From Cyclobacteriaceae bacterium (GTDB lineage Bacteria; Bacteroidota; Bacteroidia; Cytophagales; Cyclobacteriaceae): a stretch of 39,847 bases of DNA. Below, piece after piece: positions 8,219 through 18,366 of the stretch. How positions within the stretch are numbered: the first letter of the stretch is position 1; each line of letters opens with the position of its first letter. Below the pieces are notes generated by a model that saw only the letters and a list, made by a program, of their open reading frames with translations, made no database searches and was not told the origin of the DNA. The stretch spans positions 1 to 39,847 of the forward strand of contig JAAUQL010000050.1 of the NCBI GenBank assembly GCA_012033595.1, in the 5' to 3' direction. A program made the position numbers and the translations under genes.

Positions 8219-9042
8219 CAAAAGTAGTATTAGTAGGCGCAGGTGGCAAAATGGGCTGCCGCATCACCAGCAATTTAAAAAATAGCAAATATGCCATGTC
8301 TTATCTGGAGTTGAGCCCCGAGGGACAAAAACGACTTGCAGATCTCGGTGTGTCTGTTTCCATAGCAGATCAAGTGTTGCAAGACGGAGATATAGTGATA
8401 TTGGCTGTGCCGGATGTGGCCATCGAAACGGTCTCTGCACAGGTGATCCCTCAAATGAAACCCGGAGCCCTGCTCGTCACCCTGGATCCGGCTGCTGCCT
8501 TTGCCGGCAAAATATTCCCGCGTGAAGATATCGCCATCTACGTCACCCATCCGGCCCATCCGTCCATATTCAACTGGGAGCCCGACGAACAAGCTCAGCG
8601 CGATTTTTTCGGGGGCTCCCTGGCCAGACAGGTGGTGGTGAGCGCCATCATGCAGGGCAGTGAGGCAGACTATGCCATTGGCGATGAGCTCAGCAGGTTA
8701 ATGTATGCCCCTGTAACGAAAAATTATAAGATCACGGTAGAACAAATGGGCTTGCTCGAGCCTGCACTGGTAGAGACGCTGTGCTCTACCTTGCAGGTCA
8801 TTGTGCGCGAAGCCCTGGATATAGTGATAGAAAAAGGCGTGCCGGCCGATGCTGCCAGAGACTTTTTGTTGGGCCACCTCAACATCCAGTTGGCAGTGCT
8901 CTACGACCAAATCCCCGGAGCCGTTTTTTCAGATGCGGCCAATAAAGCCATTGTCCGGGGCAAGCCACTGCTGATCAAAGAAAGCTGGCGCGAGGTTTTT
9001 GAACCCGACAATGTAATGGAACAAATCAGGGATATTACCTAG
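8215..9042 (+). CDS. apnO: NAD-binding oxidoreductase, probable D-apionate oxidoisomerase
   Basis: This 275-residue cytoplasmic enzyme has an N-terminal Rossmann glycine motif GAGGKMG (residues 8-14) and a helical C-terminal half of the phosphogluconate-dehydrogenase/ketol-acid reductoisomerase-like type. D-apionate oxidoisomerase (ApnO) has this build. It moves a hydroxymethyl group and oxidises D-apionate to 3-oxo-isoapionate. Fitting features are the THPAHPSIF segment and the all-helical region with QMGLLEPALVETL. The ATG lies in the ATGA overlap with oiaX. It is the last gene of the coupled trio; about 190 bases without a gene follow. A related hydroxyacid dehydrogenase role cannot be excluded, but the pathway context makes ApnO the best reading. 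Confidence 0.75.
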   Translation: MTKVVLVGAGGKMGCRITSNLKNSKYAMSYLELSPEGQKRLADLGVSVSIADQVLQDGDIVILAVPDVAIETVSAQVIPQMKPGALLVTLDPAAAFAGKIFPREDIAIYVTHPAHPSIFNWEPDEQAQRDFFGGSLARQVVVSAIMQGSEADYAIGDELSRLMYAPVTKNYKITVEQMGLLEPALVETLCSTLQVIVREALDIVIEKGVPADAARDFLLGHLNIQLAVLYDQIPGAVFSDAANKAIVRGKPLLIKESWREVFEPDNVMEQIRDIT

Positions 9043-9236
9043 CAGTTGTCCATCGGCAAGAAAAGCACCTGCGCAGCTTTCCTTTACGGAAAAAAATCAC
9101 ACCGGTAAAGGAGGAGCCAGGTCGATAAGCTTACCGATAGCCCAATGCGCTTTTTATGCCTATAGCGTTGATTCCCATCGGGAAACAGCCCAGATTAAAA
9201 AGACATATCAGAAATATACATTACAATAAAAACCTC

Positions 9237-9455
9237 ATGAAAACGCAACTACTAAGCATGGTACTGGTACTGGTTACTTTTTTTTCCGCTTTCGCGAATG
9301 TAGAAGTAGCCATTTGGCATAAGCTGGAAATCGGTTTCGTGAGTAGCAAATCCTATCAAAATCCCATTTATGAAATAAGGAAATTAAGTCTTAGCTTCAC
9401 TTCTCCCTGCTCAACATATTTGGAAAACTGCAAGTCAAAACTAATTTTGAAATAA
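9237..9455 (+). pseudogene. Remnant of a DUF5060 glycosidase N-terminus
   Basis: This 72-codon ORF starts with a signal peptide (MKTQLLSMVLVLVTFFSAFA) followed by VEVAIWHKLEIGFVSSKSYQNPIYEI and FTSP. That looks like the first 40 or so residues of a DUF5060 domain (compare W-K-V-E-L-S-F-T-G in the full-length gene at 19.1-20.9 kb). After FTSPCS the resemblance stops and the frame ends, 11 bases before the GH140 start codon. The best reading is a deletion that removed the rest of a DUF5060 glycosidase gene. A functional small secreted peptide is possible but less likely. Confidence 0.55.
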
Positions 9456-9466
9456 AATAAATCATT

Positions 9467-10804
9467 ATGAAAACTTTATTGGGTCTCCTTGTTGGAGCGT
9501 TATTCTTTTTGTCACCGGTTTTTTCACAACAATTGAAGGTAAGTGAAAACAACAGGCACATAGTGTACACTGATGGTAAACCCTTCTTTTGGCTTGGGGA
9601 TACTGCCTGGGAGCTTTTTCATAGATTAGACCGCGAAGAGGCGGATTTGTATGTACAAAACCGGGCAGAAAAAGGCTTTACCGTCATTCAGGCTGTGGTG
9701 CTTGCCGAGCTCGATGGGCTCAATGATCCTAATCCTTATGGCGATAAGCCTTTAATTGACAATAATCCTGACAAACCAAACGAGGCCTACTTTAAGCATG
9801 TGGACTATATTGTAAACAAAGCAAATGAACTGGGTATTTTTATGGGAATGCTTCCGACCTGGGGAGATAAATTTAATAAAAAATGGGGCGTGGGTCCGGT
9901 AGTATTTACTGAAGCCAATGCCTTTAACTATGGCAAATTCCTGGGCAATCGCTACAAAGACAAAAAAATAATATGGATAATGGGAGGTGATCGCAACCCC
10001 GAAAATGAATCCCAATTGAAAATAGTGAGGGCTATGGCCAAAGGCATAGCAGAGGCCACTGCCAAAAAACAGCTAATTACCTATCATCCGATGGGTGGCA
10101 GCAACTCCTCTCAATGGTTCCATCAGGATGAATGGCTCGATATCAACATGTACCAGTCGGGGCATGGCGAGGTGAACAACCAAAACTACAAAAAGACACT
10201 GGCCACCTACGAAATGACTCCGGCCAAACCAGTGCTGGATGGCGAACCATGCTACGAAGACCATCCGATAAACTGGAATGGGCAAAATGGATGGTTTGAT
10301 GCCTTCGACAGCCGACGCGCCGGTTGGTGGTCGATGCTGTCGGGAGCTTGCGGTCATACCTATGGCAATCATAATATTTGGCAAATGTGGCAACCGGGGC
10401 GACAGCCAATATCTGCGGCAAGGACTCCCTGGCAGCAATCCATTGATTATCCCGGGGCTTTTGAGGCCGGATACATGAGGGCATTTTTCGAAAATATAGC
10501 ATGGCAAACCCTCACACCTGCCACCTCGCTGGTGAAACAAGGACCAAATACACATGGTATGGATGTGCTGGCTGCCTCCTCGGTCGATGGCGCGCTGTTG
10601 GTGGCCTATTCGCCATATGGCTCCAACTTTAGTCTTGACCTGGGTAAAGTAAAATCTGAACAGCTTGCTGCCAGTTGGTTTAACCCTCGAAACAACAGCT
10701 ATGTGCAACTGCCCAATCTGCAAACCGGTGCCATTGTTCAATTCGATCCTCCGGCCGATCCGGTTCGTGGCAATGATTGGGTGCTCATGCTCATGGCGAA
10801 ATAG
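9467..10804 (+). CDS. GH140-like glycoside hydrolase, probable apiosidase (DUF4038)
   Basis: This is a secreted enzyme of 445 residues. A signal peptide (about residues 1-21, ending FSQQ) is followed by a DUF4038 TIM barrel (about 30-345) and a C-terminal beta domain of the 'putative collagen-binding' type (about 355-443, ending GNDWVLML). The barrel shows Asp175 (MGGDRNPE) and Glu260 (LDGEPCYE), which suit the acid/base and nucleophile of GH140. The founding GH140 enzyme releases D-apiose from rhamnogalacturonan II side chains. Adjacent apnL and the upstream apsD-oiaX-apnO genes make apiose release the natural first step. Export to the periplasm or outside is inferred from the signal peptide, and no T9SS domain is present. 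Other DUF4038 proteins have different specificities, so substrate is not certain. Confidence 0.8.
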   Translation: MKTLLGLLVGALFFLSPVFSQQLKVSENNRHIVYTDGKPFFWLGDTAWELFHRLDREEADLYVQNRAEKGFTVIQAVVLAELDGLNDPNPYGDKPLIDNNPDKPNEAYFKHVDYIVNKANELGIFMGMLPTWGDKFNKKWGVGPVVFTEANAFNYGKFLGNRYKDKKIIWIMGGDRNPENESQLKIVRAMAKGIAEATAKKQLITYHPMGGSNSSQWFHQDEWLDINMYQSGHGEVNNQNYKKTLATYEMTPAKPVLDGEPCYEDHPINWNGQNGWFDAFDSRRAGWWSMLSGACGHTYGNHNIWQMWQPGRQPISAARTPWQQSIDYPGAFEAGYMRAFFENIAWQTLTPATSLVKQGPNTHGMDVLAASSVDGALLVAYSPYGSNFSLDLGKVKSEQLAASWFNPRNNSYVQLPNLQTGAIVQFDPPADPVRGNDWVLMLMAK

Positions 10805-10833
10805 TCCTTTCAACTAATTAAAACCCGGAACAC

Positions 10834-12725
10834 ATGAAAGAAACTTCACAAGAGATGCTCTGGTATGGAAGCAACAAGGCATTGCCTCCCATCCATCAGC
10901 TCAAAGCTGGCCGTTTAGAATTGAATTATACTTCCGGACTTATAAGAGATATTAAAATAAACGGCATCGAAGTGCTGCGCATGGTATATTTTGCCCTTCG
11001 AGACAGCAAATGGAACACCATACAGCCAAAAGTGGAAAATGAGGTGTTTGCGCAAAGTGAAGCATCTTTTGAGCTAGCGTTTGATTGCATATACCAATCG
11101 AAGGAAATCGATTTTATATTTCACGCATCCATTCAGGGTACAGCGCTCAATCAGCTCGTTTTCGAAATAAGGGGTGAGGCGTTCAGCGATTTTCAAACCA
11201 ATCGAACAGGCTTTTGCGTGCTTCATCCCATAGGCAATTGTGCCGGAGAAGACTGTAAAATCGTTGCTCCGGATGGTTCCATGTCTATCGCACGGTTTCC
11301 GGTATTTGTTAGTCCGCACCAGCCTATGTTCAATATCGCTCAAATGTCGTGGAATATCGGAGATGACGGCAAGGCCACGCTTGAATTTTCGGGCGATGTG
11401 TTTGAAATGGAAGACCAGCGCAATTGGACAGACGATTCTTACAAAACATATTGCAGGCCGCTTGCCCTGCCTTTTCCGTACGACCTGCAAAAGGGTGACA
11501 AAATCCACCAACAAATCCGGTTGGAAGTAGAAGCGCCAGCTATATCAAATGCCCAAAGAAACCAGGAATATCTCTTCCGTTTCGACAATCGTGGAGTAAA
11601 AACCTTGCCGAAAATAGGCATTGGAAGACCGAAAATCACGCCTGTGTTAAGTGAACACGAGGCCAGGCTGATAGCAGATGTGGGATTCGACTTTTACGAT
11701 GTGGCACTGGCTTTTGTGGACGGGTGGCAAGCAGAACTAAAAAATGCAACACAGGAGGCTAAAGTACTTGGCCTTTCGCTAAAGCTCGAGGTTCAGTTTT
11801 CAGATAATTATAAAGATCAGATCGACGCGCTAAAGCAGGCATGTGAAAATGAAAATTGTGTGCCATCACATATCATGATGCTACGCTCCGGCAAATTGGT
11901 GACACCAGATGCCTTTACAGACCTGGCGCTGCCGCTTTTGCGCAAGGCATTTCCATTGGCCGCGATAGGTGGCGGTACCATGGGTTTTTTCGCAGGCCTC
12001 AACCGCAACCGCATATTGCACCAGGAACTGGATTTTGTATCATATGCCATCAATCCGCAAGTACATGCCGTCGATCAACAAACCCTGATTGAAAACCTGA
12101 AAGGGCAGTCGGCAACGGTGATCACAGCAAAATCTTTTCGGATAAAAAGGGGGTAAACATAAGCGCCGTCACCCTCAAACCGCCTGCTGGTGCTTTTCCA
12201 AAGGCTTATGACGCCTCAGATCAAGAACCGGCAGAAGATGTGGACAGCAGGCAGGCAGCGCTCACGGGCGGGGTTTGGACTCTGGGATCGATCAAGGAGC
12301 TGAGCGAAGTCGGAACAGAGGCGCTTACCTACTACCAAACCGTGGGTTCGAAAGGAATAATTGCGGGCGGAAAAACGACCATGATTTATCCGATGTATTA
12401 TGTATTTGCCGAGATATTAAAACACAATCATGCAAGCCTGTTGACTTCGCGATCTTCGCATCCGCGCGTATTTGAAGGCATAGTGCTCGAACATCAAGGT
12501 CAGAAAACTATGATTCTTGCCAACTTGACCGGAGAACATATAGTAGTCGGCATAGAAGGGATGGCGGAAAATGCCAGGATAAAAAAGCTGGACGAAAAAA
12601 GCATGGAAAAGGCCATGTACCACCATGAGGAATTTATGGCATCGCCCTTCTGCACGTTTAAATTCGAACAGCCTGTCAGCAATATCAAGATCAGGCCATA
12701 TGGGCTGGTGTTCATCAGCGAATAA
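10834..12725 (+). CDS. apnL: Probable D-apionolactonase (ApnL), frameshifted
   Basis: This cytoplasmic protein has about 630 residues once one frameshift is repaired. The family hydrolyses D-apionolactone, the ApsD product, to D-apionate. Recognisable parts are a beta-rich N-terminal half with IRDIKINGIEVLRMVYFALRD and a TIM-barrel-like second half (VGFDFYDVALAFVDGW). The first frame ends at a TAA at 12154. Adding one T to the run 12135-12138 continues the frame as SFSDKKGVNISAVTLKPPAG and on to 12725 without a stop. No signal peptide is visible, in keeping with action on intracellular lactone. It starts 29 bases after the GH140 stop, so the two are probably one transcript. Family recognition is from memory of the motif pattern and context, not a search. 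Confidence 0.7.
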
Positions 12726-12960
12726 TCACATCTTTGGTTTGTAATGAGTCATAGACGATCGCTTCAGGCTGCAATCTCTAAGCATATTTCTCCGTTAATG
12801 CCCGGCTTATAACTAATGCGCCGGGAGGAGATAAATTTTGCCCTGACCATCCCTGGCATAGCTGAATTTCTTTTTAGTAATTTCGAGGCTTTATCACCAT
12901 ATAAATTTTATATTGGCAATCAGCGCGTTTTTTTTTGAAACCTCTCAAATTCAGCAGGGC

Positions 12961-15672
12961 ATGAAAATAAAATTTAACATTAACTATCATACTGTCTGGG
13001 GACAGAATCTGTATATCTGCGGTACCAGCGACCTGTTGGGAAGTATAAATCCGTCGAATGCCTTGCTGATGAAATCCTCCGGACAGGGCAATTGGCAGCT
13101 CGAAATCGACCTCCCAAAGTCCTCTTCGTTGCATTACAAATACCTCCTGAAAGATGAAAGGGGAGAGGAACAACTTTGGGAATGGGGAGACATGCGCAGG
13201 CTGTCGATTCCGAATACTGCCGCCACTGTAGTGGTAGAGGATGCCTGGCGACCTGAACATGATGTGGAAAATGTCTTATTTACCCAGGCATTTACCGAAA
13301 ACCTGTTTAAAAGGAGTAAGGCCGCAGTACCCAAAGAAACCACCAGAGCCAATACGCGTCTGCGACTGATTGCTCCCAGGATCGGCAAAAACCAATCCTT
13401 TTGTGTGACGGGGAGCGCCCCAAGCCTTGGCAATTGGGATCCTGCCCGCGCAGTGATCATGGACGAATCGGCATACCCGGTGTGGCGGGCAGACATTCAA
13501 ATAGAAGATAGCTGCGAATACAAATACGCCATTTTCGACCACGACAAACAAGGCATCATCGCGTGGGAAAGTGGCGAAAACAGATACTTGTCGCGATCAG
13601 GCGACAATAAGGTGGGCTTCGTGATCAAAACGGATAATAAATTCAGATATCCTCTAGGGCTGTGGAAAGGAGCGGGGGTGGCTGTTCCTGTGTTTTCGAT
13701 AAAAACCACCACCAGTTGCGGCATCGGTGAATTTATGGATATTAAAAAATTGATCGACTGGGCGGTGCAGACAAGGCTAAAATTGGTGCAGATTCTTCCG
13801 ATCAACGATACGGTAGCCACCCAATCCTGGACTGACTCCTATCCCTATGCCGCCATATCGGTATTTGCGCTCCATCCCATTTATCTCCATTTGCCAAAAA
13901 TGGGCACCTTAAAAGACAAAAAAACGATGCAGGAGGTTCTGGCAAAAGGAGCTGAACTCAATGCATTGCCGCAAATAGACTACGAGGCGGTGATGAAGCT
14001 GAAATCACCTTTTTACAAAAAACTGTACGACCAGCAGAAAGCGCAATTTTTGAAAGACGAAGGCTTTAAATTATTTTTTGAAGAAAACAAATCCTGGCTG
14101 GTACCTTATGCTGCCTTTTCGCGCCTGCGCGACCAGTTTGGCACCCCCGATTTCACCCAATGGGCTCAATACTCCACCTACCACAAAGACATCATTGAAG
14201 ATCTCGTCGATCCGAAGCAGCCAGACTACGATCACTATGCGGTACACTATTTCATCCAATACCATTTGCATTTGCAAATGAAGGAAGTCGCCGACTATGC
14301 CAGGGAAAAGGGCGTGGTGCTCAAGGGTGATATCCCTATCGGCATATACCGCAATTCAGCAGATGCATGGGTAGAACCGGGGCTGTACCATATGGACAAA
14401 CAGGCAGGTGCTCCCCCCGACGGCTATGCCATTTCCGGCCAAAACTGGGGTTTCCCCACCTACAACTGGGAAGAGATGGCCAAAGACGGGTATAGCTGGT
14501 GGAGACGGAGATTGTCGAAGATGGCGGCCTATTTCGATGCCTATCGCATCGACCATATACTGGGTTTTTTCCGGATTTGGGAGATTCCCTGGCATTCGGT
14601 CGAAGGCCTTATGGGCAAATTTAATCCGGCCATACCGATGTTTGTAGATGAGCTGAAAGAAAAAGGCCTTCATTTTGATCATGATCGTTTTTGCAAGCCC
14701 TATATCCGTGGATATATGATTGATGAACTCTTTGGCGCCGATGCTGCCTGGGTCAAAGAGCACTTTCTCTACCAGGGTGAAGCTGATTTTTACCACATGA
14801 AAGAAGCTTTCGATACTCAACGCAAAGTGGAAGCGCATTTTGCTTCGTTGCTGCCAGTAAACGACGACAAGGAGCGTCTTTTGAAAATAAAACAGGGCTT
14901 GTTTACCCTTATTGGCAATGTGCTGATGCTGGAAGACGAGCATAATGAGGGCAGGGGCTATCATCCAAAAATCGCCCTTCATTCCACATATTCTTTCAAA
15001 GAGCTGGATCCCGCAGCCCAATATGTCCTGGACAAAATCTACATTCACTACTTCTATCAGCGACAAGAAGATTTTTGGCGCGAAAAGGCCATGATTAAGT
15101 TACCGGCCATCATCAATGCCACCAATATGCTGGTGTGTGGAGAAGACCTGGGGATGGTGCCGGACTGTGTGCCTGGTGTCATGGACGAATTGGGTCTGCT
15201 CAATCTGGAAATACAGCGAATGCCCAAGAAAACCAATACTGAATTTAGCCATCCGGTAGAGAGCAAGTACCTGAGCGTGGTGAGTCCGAGCTGTCATGAT
15301 ATGTCTACCATAAGGGGCTGGTGGGAAGAAAATGCCGAATCTACCCGGCGATTTTATTCAACGATTTTGGGTCAGTTTGGCGAGGTACCCGTAGCCTGCG
15401 AACCCTGGGTGAGCCGTGAAGTGATCGTCCAACATTTGCAAGCTCCGGCCATGTGGGCCATATTTCCCATTCAAGACCTGGTGGCGATCGATGCCAGCCT
15501 ACGCCACCCCGATGCGCAAGCAGAGCAGATCAATGTGCCCAGCAATCCGAAGCACTACTGGCGGTTCCGGTTTCACCTCAGCATAGAAGATTTACTTGCC
15601 GCCCACGACTTCAACGCCCGGCTTGGAGACTTGGTGACACGGTCGGGTAGGGGCGATGAACATGCTCCGTGA
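12961..15672 (+). CDS. malQ: 4-alpha-glucanotransferase (GH77) with tandem starch-binding domains
   Basis: This cytoplasmic amylomaltase of 903 residues transfers alpha-1,4-glucan segments in maltodextrin and glycogen metabolism. It begins with two CBM20-like domains (about 1-105 and 118-225; compare VWGQNLYICG and the second GKNQSFCVTGSAPSLGNWDP). The GH77 barrel follows, with nucleophile Asp531 (YRIDH), acid/base Glu728 (CGEDLGMVPD) and Asp780 (SCHDMSTIRGWW). The length and double CBM20 match the usual Bacteroidota form. The ATG at 12961 is preferred because an earlier in-frame start would add a non-conserved FFFE-rich leader. It is not obviously linked to the apiose genes; a 235-base gap separates them. 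Confidence 0.92.
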   Translation: MKIKFNINYHTVWGQNLYICGTSDLLGSINPSNALLMKSSGQGNWQLEIDLPKSSSLHYKYLLKDERGEEQLWEWGDMRRLSIPNTAATVVVEDAWRPEHDVENVLFTQAFTENLFKRSKAAVPKETTRANTRLRLIAPRIGKNQSFCVTGSAPSLGNWDPARAVIMDESAYPVWRADIQIEDSCEYKYAIFDHDKQGIIAWESGENRYLSRSGDNKVGFVIKTDNKFRYPLGLWKGAGVAVPVFSIKTTTSCGIGEFMDIKKLIDWAVQTRLKLVQILPINDTVATQSWTDSYPYAAISVFALHPIYLHLPKMGTLKDKKTMQEVLAKGAELNALPQIDYEAVMKLKSPFYKKLYDQQKAQFLKDEGFKLFFEENKSWLVPYAAFSRLRDQFGTPDFTQWAQYSTYHKDIIEDLVDPKQPDYDHYAVHYFIQYHLHLQMKEVADYAREKGVVLKGDIPIGIYRNSADAWVEPGLYHMDKQAGAPPDGYAISGQNWGFPTYNWEEMAKDGYSWWRRRLSKMAAYFDAYRIDHILGFFRIWEIPWHSVEGLMGKFNPAIPMFVDELKEKGLHFDHDRFCKPYIRGYMIDELFGADAAWVKEHFLYQGEADFYHMKEAFDTQRKVEAHFASLLPVNDDKERLLKIKQGLFTLIGNVLMLEDEHNEGRGYHPKIALHSTYSFKELDPAAQYVLDKIYIHYFYQRQEDFWREKAMIKLPAIINATNMLVCGEDLGMVPDCVPGVMDELGLLNLEIQRMPKKTNTEFSHPVESKYLSVVSPSCHDMSTIRGWWEENAESTRRFYSTILGQFGEVPVACEPWVSREVIVQHLQAPAMWAIFPIQDLVAIDASLRHPDAQAEQINVPSNPKHYWRFRFHLSIEDLLAAHDFNARLGDLVTRSGRGDEHAP

Positions 15673-15726
15673 AAGTACTTGAGGGCGTCGCAGGATTTTT
15701 AGGGGCTTAGCCGTATTAGAAACCGA

Positions 15727-15746
15727 GCCAGGGCAATGTCCCTGGC
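15727..15746. terminator. GC-rich hairpin between convergent genes
   Basis: GCCAGGG (15727-15733) and CCCTGGC (15740-15746) form a perfect 7-base stem with a 6-base loop, between the ends of malQ and the convergent DUF4412 gene. No T run follows in either direction, so a termination role is only suggested by position. Confidence 0.35.
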
Positions 15747-15805
15747 CGTAGGGGTACTATCGCAGGTTGGCATACATGCAATCCGTACAACAGGGGGCAG
15801 ATATC

Positions 15806-16462
15806 TTATTGGCCACCGCCCATCATCATTTTCTGAAGTTCTTCTTGTGTGATTTCGTTGTAACCTGCCGTCTTTTCAAAGACCTCGTCAGAGACTGCCT
15901 GCTTTTTGATGTCCGTTGCCGTGATTTCCATCTCCATATTTTGCTGATTCAGGCTATACTGTAGGGGAAAACCTTTAAGACCGGCAAATTCCTTTTGTGC
16001 ATTGTTGCTTATTTTTTCGGTATAGTAAACCGTCATTATCCCATTGCCTTCATTATCTTTCATAATGGCTTTTTTGCAAGGATAACCTAATATGGTTTTG
16101 CTTTCATCAAAATAATCTATCAGTGGCGCTTTTTCGTCTGCCTTTTCAAACTCATCCTGGTTTACGGCCATGCGCAGTTTCTGACCTGCCATATCCATTT
16201 CTATAAATCCAGATTTGTTGTCCATGTCACTGATCACCACATTTTTTCCCATCATCTGGCTTTGTTCCAATCTCGACTTGTTTCCTTTGATGGTGACGGT
16301 CACTTCCTGTGGCAGCATGGCCTGGTACGCCTTCATTTCTTCGGGCATGTTTACGTAGTTGATGCCGTATTTTACTATGCCCTCAAAATCGCTTTGCGCA
16401 AATAAAAAAGAGGAAAAAACAAACAAAAAAAAGGTGAGCAATGGTTTGACAGCAGTTTTCAT
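15806..16462 (-). CDS. DUF4412-like secreted protein
   Basis: This 218-residue protein has a clear signal peptide (residues 1-22, cleavage near FAQS). The mature part resembles DUF4412 proteins of Bacteroidota: FEGIVKYGINYVN at the start, a lipocalin-like run of beta strands with VTIKGNKSRLEQSQMMG, and ILGYPCKKAIM with one cysteine. It ends in MMMGGGQ. A periplasmic location is expected. The biochemical role of the family is unknown. It is transcribed in the same direction as the S41 peptidase upstream but lies about 170 bases away, so it may have its own promoter. Confidence 0.75.
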   Translation of the reverse strand: MKTAVKPLLTFFLFVFSSFLFAQSDFEGIVKYGINYVNMPEEMKAYQAMLPQEVTVTIKGNKSRLEQSQMMGKNVVISDMDNKSGFIEMDMAGQKLRMAVNQDEFEKADEKAPLIDYFDESKTILGYPCKKAIMKDNEGNGIMTVYYTEKISNNAQKEFAGLKGFPLQYSLNQQNMEMEITATDIKKQAVSDEVFEKTAGYNEITQEELQKMMMGGGQ

Positions 16463-16632
16463 TTATCGTGTTTTAGTTGAAATAGTATATGATGGCTAAA
16501 AATAAGCGGGAGAAAGTTCATTTCCTATAGGATGATTCGATTCTGATTTTGGTGGAAAGAAAAAAAAATCGGCAGCATTACGCCAGGGGGTTTACCGCTT
16601 TGGGACAGCCTCCTTGCCGCTTATTTTATTGG

Positions 16633-18021
16633 TTATTTTAGAGTCAGGTACATATTTTCTTTCCAGGGCATATCAGTTTTGGGCAAAGCCTTCATTTTGT
16701 CCAACATTACTTCACGGGCAGATCGTGCAGGTTCGTTGAGACTAAGGCCTGTGATCAATTCTACGGCGCGGGCAAACATGTCTTCCTGCAGGGTGCCAAG
16801 CTCCGCATTCAAATCATCCTGTATAAAAAAGTCGGGAGCAAAGCCTGCGACAAAGTCACTGACACCAGCGGCATTGGCTGTTTTGAGCACAATAGGCTGC
16901 ATGGCCCAGTTCAGGGCTTGCTCTTCATCGTGAATGGTGACTGAGCCAACAAACTTGCCGGTAGTGTTTTCTTCTCCCACCAGTACTACATCCATATATG
17001 GCCTCAAACAGTTGATCATGAGCTCACTTGCTGAGGCGGTGTTGCGGCTGACCAAAATATAGAGTGTATTCAGGTTGAGGTTGACCGGTGGCACCACAAA
17101 CCTGGAGAGGAGATTTTCTGATTCTTCTCCTTCTTCTTGCACTATTTCACTGGTAATCTTGTCGTTCCACAGCATTTTGGCAAAGATTTGCCGGGCATTT
17201 ACCACATTGGCTGGCGCGATCATGCTCGACAGCAATATGGCGGTATTGATCGATCCTCCGGGATTGTAGCGCAAATCGAGCACCAAATCTGTAATGCCTT
17301 CTTGTCTGAAACGGCCAAATGCAGTCACCAGCGAATCTTCGTATTCCTGGATGAACTGGTTGTAAGACAAGTAGCCTATCGTATGTCCTTCTAATTGGAA
17401 TGTTTTACGCATCAAAAGTGGGTTTTCGGCAAGTACTACCGCACTGAGTGCCTTTTCTGAGACCGGAGCAATTTTTCCTTCATTGTCAAACTCCCCGAAA
17501 GTGAGGGTGTAGTTGTCGAGATCGAACAATAAATCCTGGTAATTTGAAGTGTTCAACTTTGTTCCATTCACTCTGTAAAATTTATCGCCCCGCTTTATGC
17601 CTGTTTTATCTGCCGGAGAGGTGGGTACCACATATTGCACTATGCCCACCACATCATTTGATCCCGGCAAAAGGAACAGTTTGAAATGATGACCAAAGGT
17701 CTTTTCTATACCTTTGAAGCTATTGATCAACGCGGCATAATCTTCAGTGATAAAAGACCAGCGATCGGTCGGTTTAAAGAGCATATTTTCGAAAAGCTGC
17801 TTCGGATCCGCAGCATTTCTGTAGTCTGTGTTTTGTGGTATCAGATCATTCCACAGATAGGCTTCGTTCATGTTTTCCCAAATGAAGGTATTTATTTTTG
17901 AGAAATTCTGAGCTGGCTCTACGTTTTCATCTTCTTTGCACGAAAACATAAAAAGCACCAACATGCCCAATAACCACGATTTTCGCCAGGATATAAAAAT
18001 GTTGTTTGGTATATTTTTCAT
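16633..18021 (-). CDS. S41-family (C-terminal processing type) peptidase, lipoprotein
   Basis: This 462-residue protein has a lipoprotein leader ending at about Cys28 (FMFSC) and an acidic stretch KEDENVEP, so it is probably outer-membrane anchored. A helical S41 N-terminal domain (about 40-105) is followed by a PDZ-like region (about 110-190, with VVPTSPADKTGIKRGD) and the S41 core (about 215-420). The putative nucleophile is Ser in NTASASELM (about residue 330), followed by TTGKFVGS, the usual place of the partner Lys. The conserved strand DLVLDLRYNPGGS is present. The family cleaves proteins or peptides near C-termini. The natural substrate is unknown. No accessory genes adjoin it. Confidence 0.88.
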   Translation of the reverse strand: MKNIPNNIFISWRKSWLLGMLVLFMFSCKEDENVEPAQNFSKINTFIWENMNEAYLWNDLIPQNTDYRNAADPKQLFENMLFKPTDRWSFITEDYAALINSFKGIEKTFGHHFKLFLLPGSNDVVGIVQYVVPTSPADKTGIKRGDKFYRVNGTKLNTSNYQDLLFDLDNYTLTFGEFDNEGKIAPVSEKALSAVVLAENPLLMRKTFQLEGHTIGYLSYNQFIQEYEDSLVTAFGRFRQEGITDLVLDLRYNPGGSINTAILLSSMIAPANVVNARQIFAKMLWNDKITSEIVQEEGEESENLLSRFVVPPVNLNLNTLYILVSRNTASASELMINCLRPYMDVVLVGEENTTGKFVGSVTIHDEEQALNWAMQPIVLKTANAAGVSDFVAGFAPDFFIQDDLNAELGTLQEDMFARAVELITGLSLNEPARSAREVMLDKMKALPKTDMPWKENMYLTLK

Positions 18022-18366
18022 TGAATTACAAACCTGTTTTTAATACAATAGTTTTAAAACACTATACTGCCCCTATTTATTGCAATCCGGTGCAGTATCA
18101 TCAAAAATATTCTTCATAATCATTCCATTTGCGATAGAAGGCCAATGCTTTATAGGTCGGCTTTTACCCTGTCACAGACCGGGAGCAGGCTCATACGCCC
18201 TTGGTTGAGGGGAGGTATGCCTGTTGAAAGGGTATCAGCCAGGTGCCAATCGCATTTCAAATGGTTATGGATGGCAATTGCCTGCAAGCGACCCTGGGTT
18301 TTTCATCATAGTTTTTTTTAATATCGCATATCAGCCTTCTGCCGATACTCCACTTTTCCCAATGCA
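18022..18366. other. Interval without a recognised gene
   Basis: Nothing convincing is seen in these 345 bases. The right part presumably holds the S41 gene's promoter on the minus strand. A short plus-strand ORF (18224-18472) overlaps the neighbouring gene and shows no recognisable protein. No strong terminator or repeat is visible. Confidence 0.4.

Noticed and set aside
10073-10813. 246-codon ORF opposite the GH140 gene
   Set aside because: It mirrors codon structure of the real gene and shows no family features.
14356-15066. 236-codon ORF opposite malQ
   Set aside because: It lies wholly antisense to a clear GH77 gene with catalytic motifs and shows no recognisable protein.
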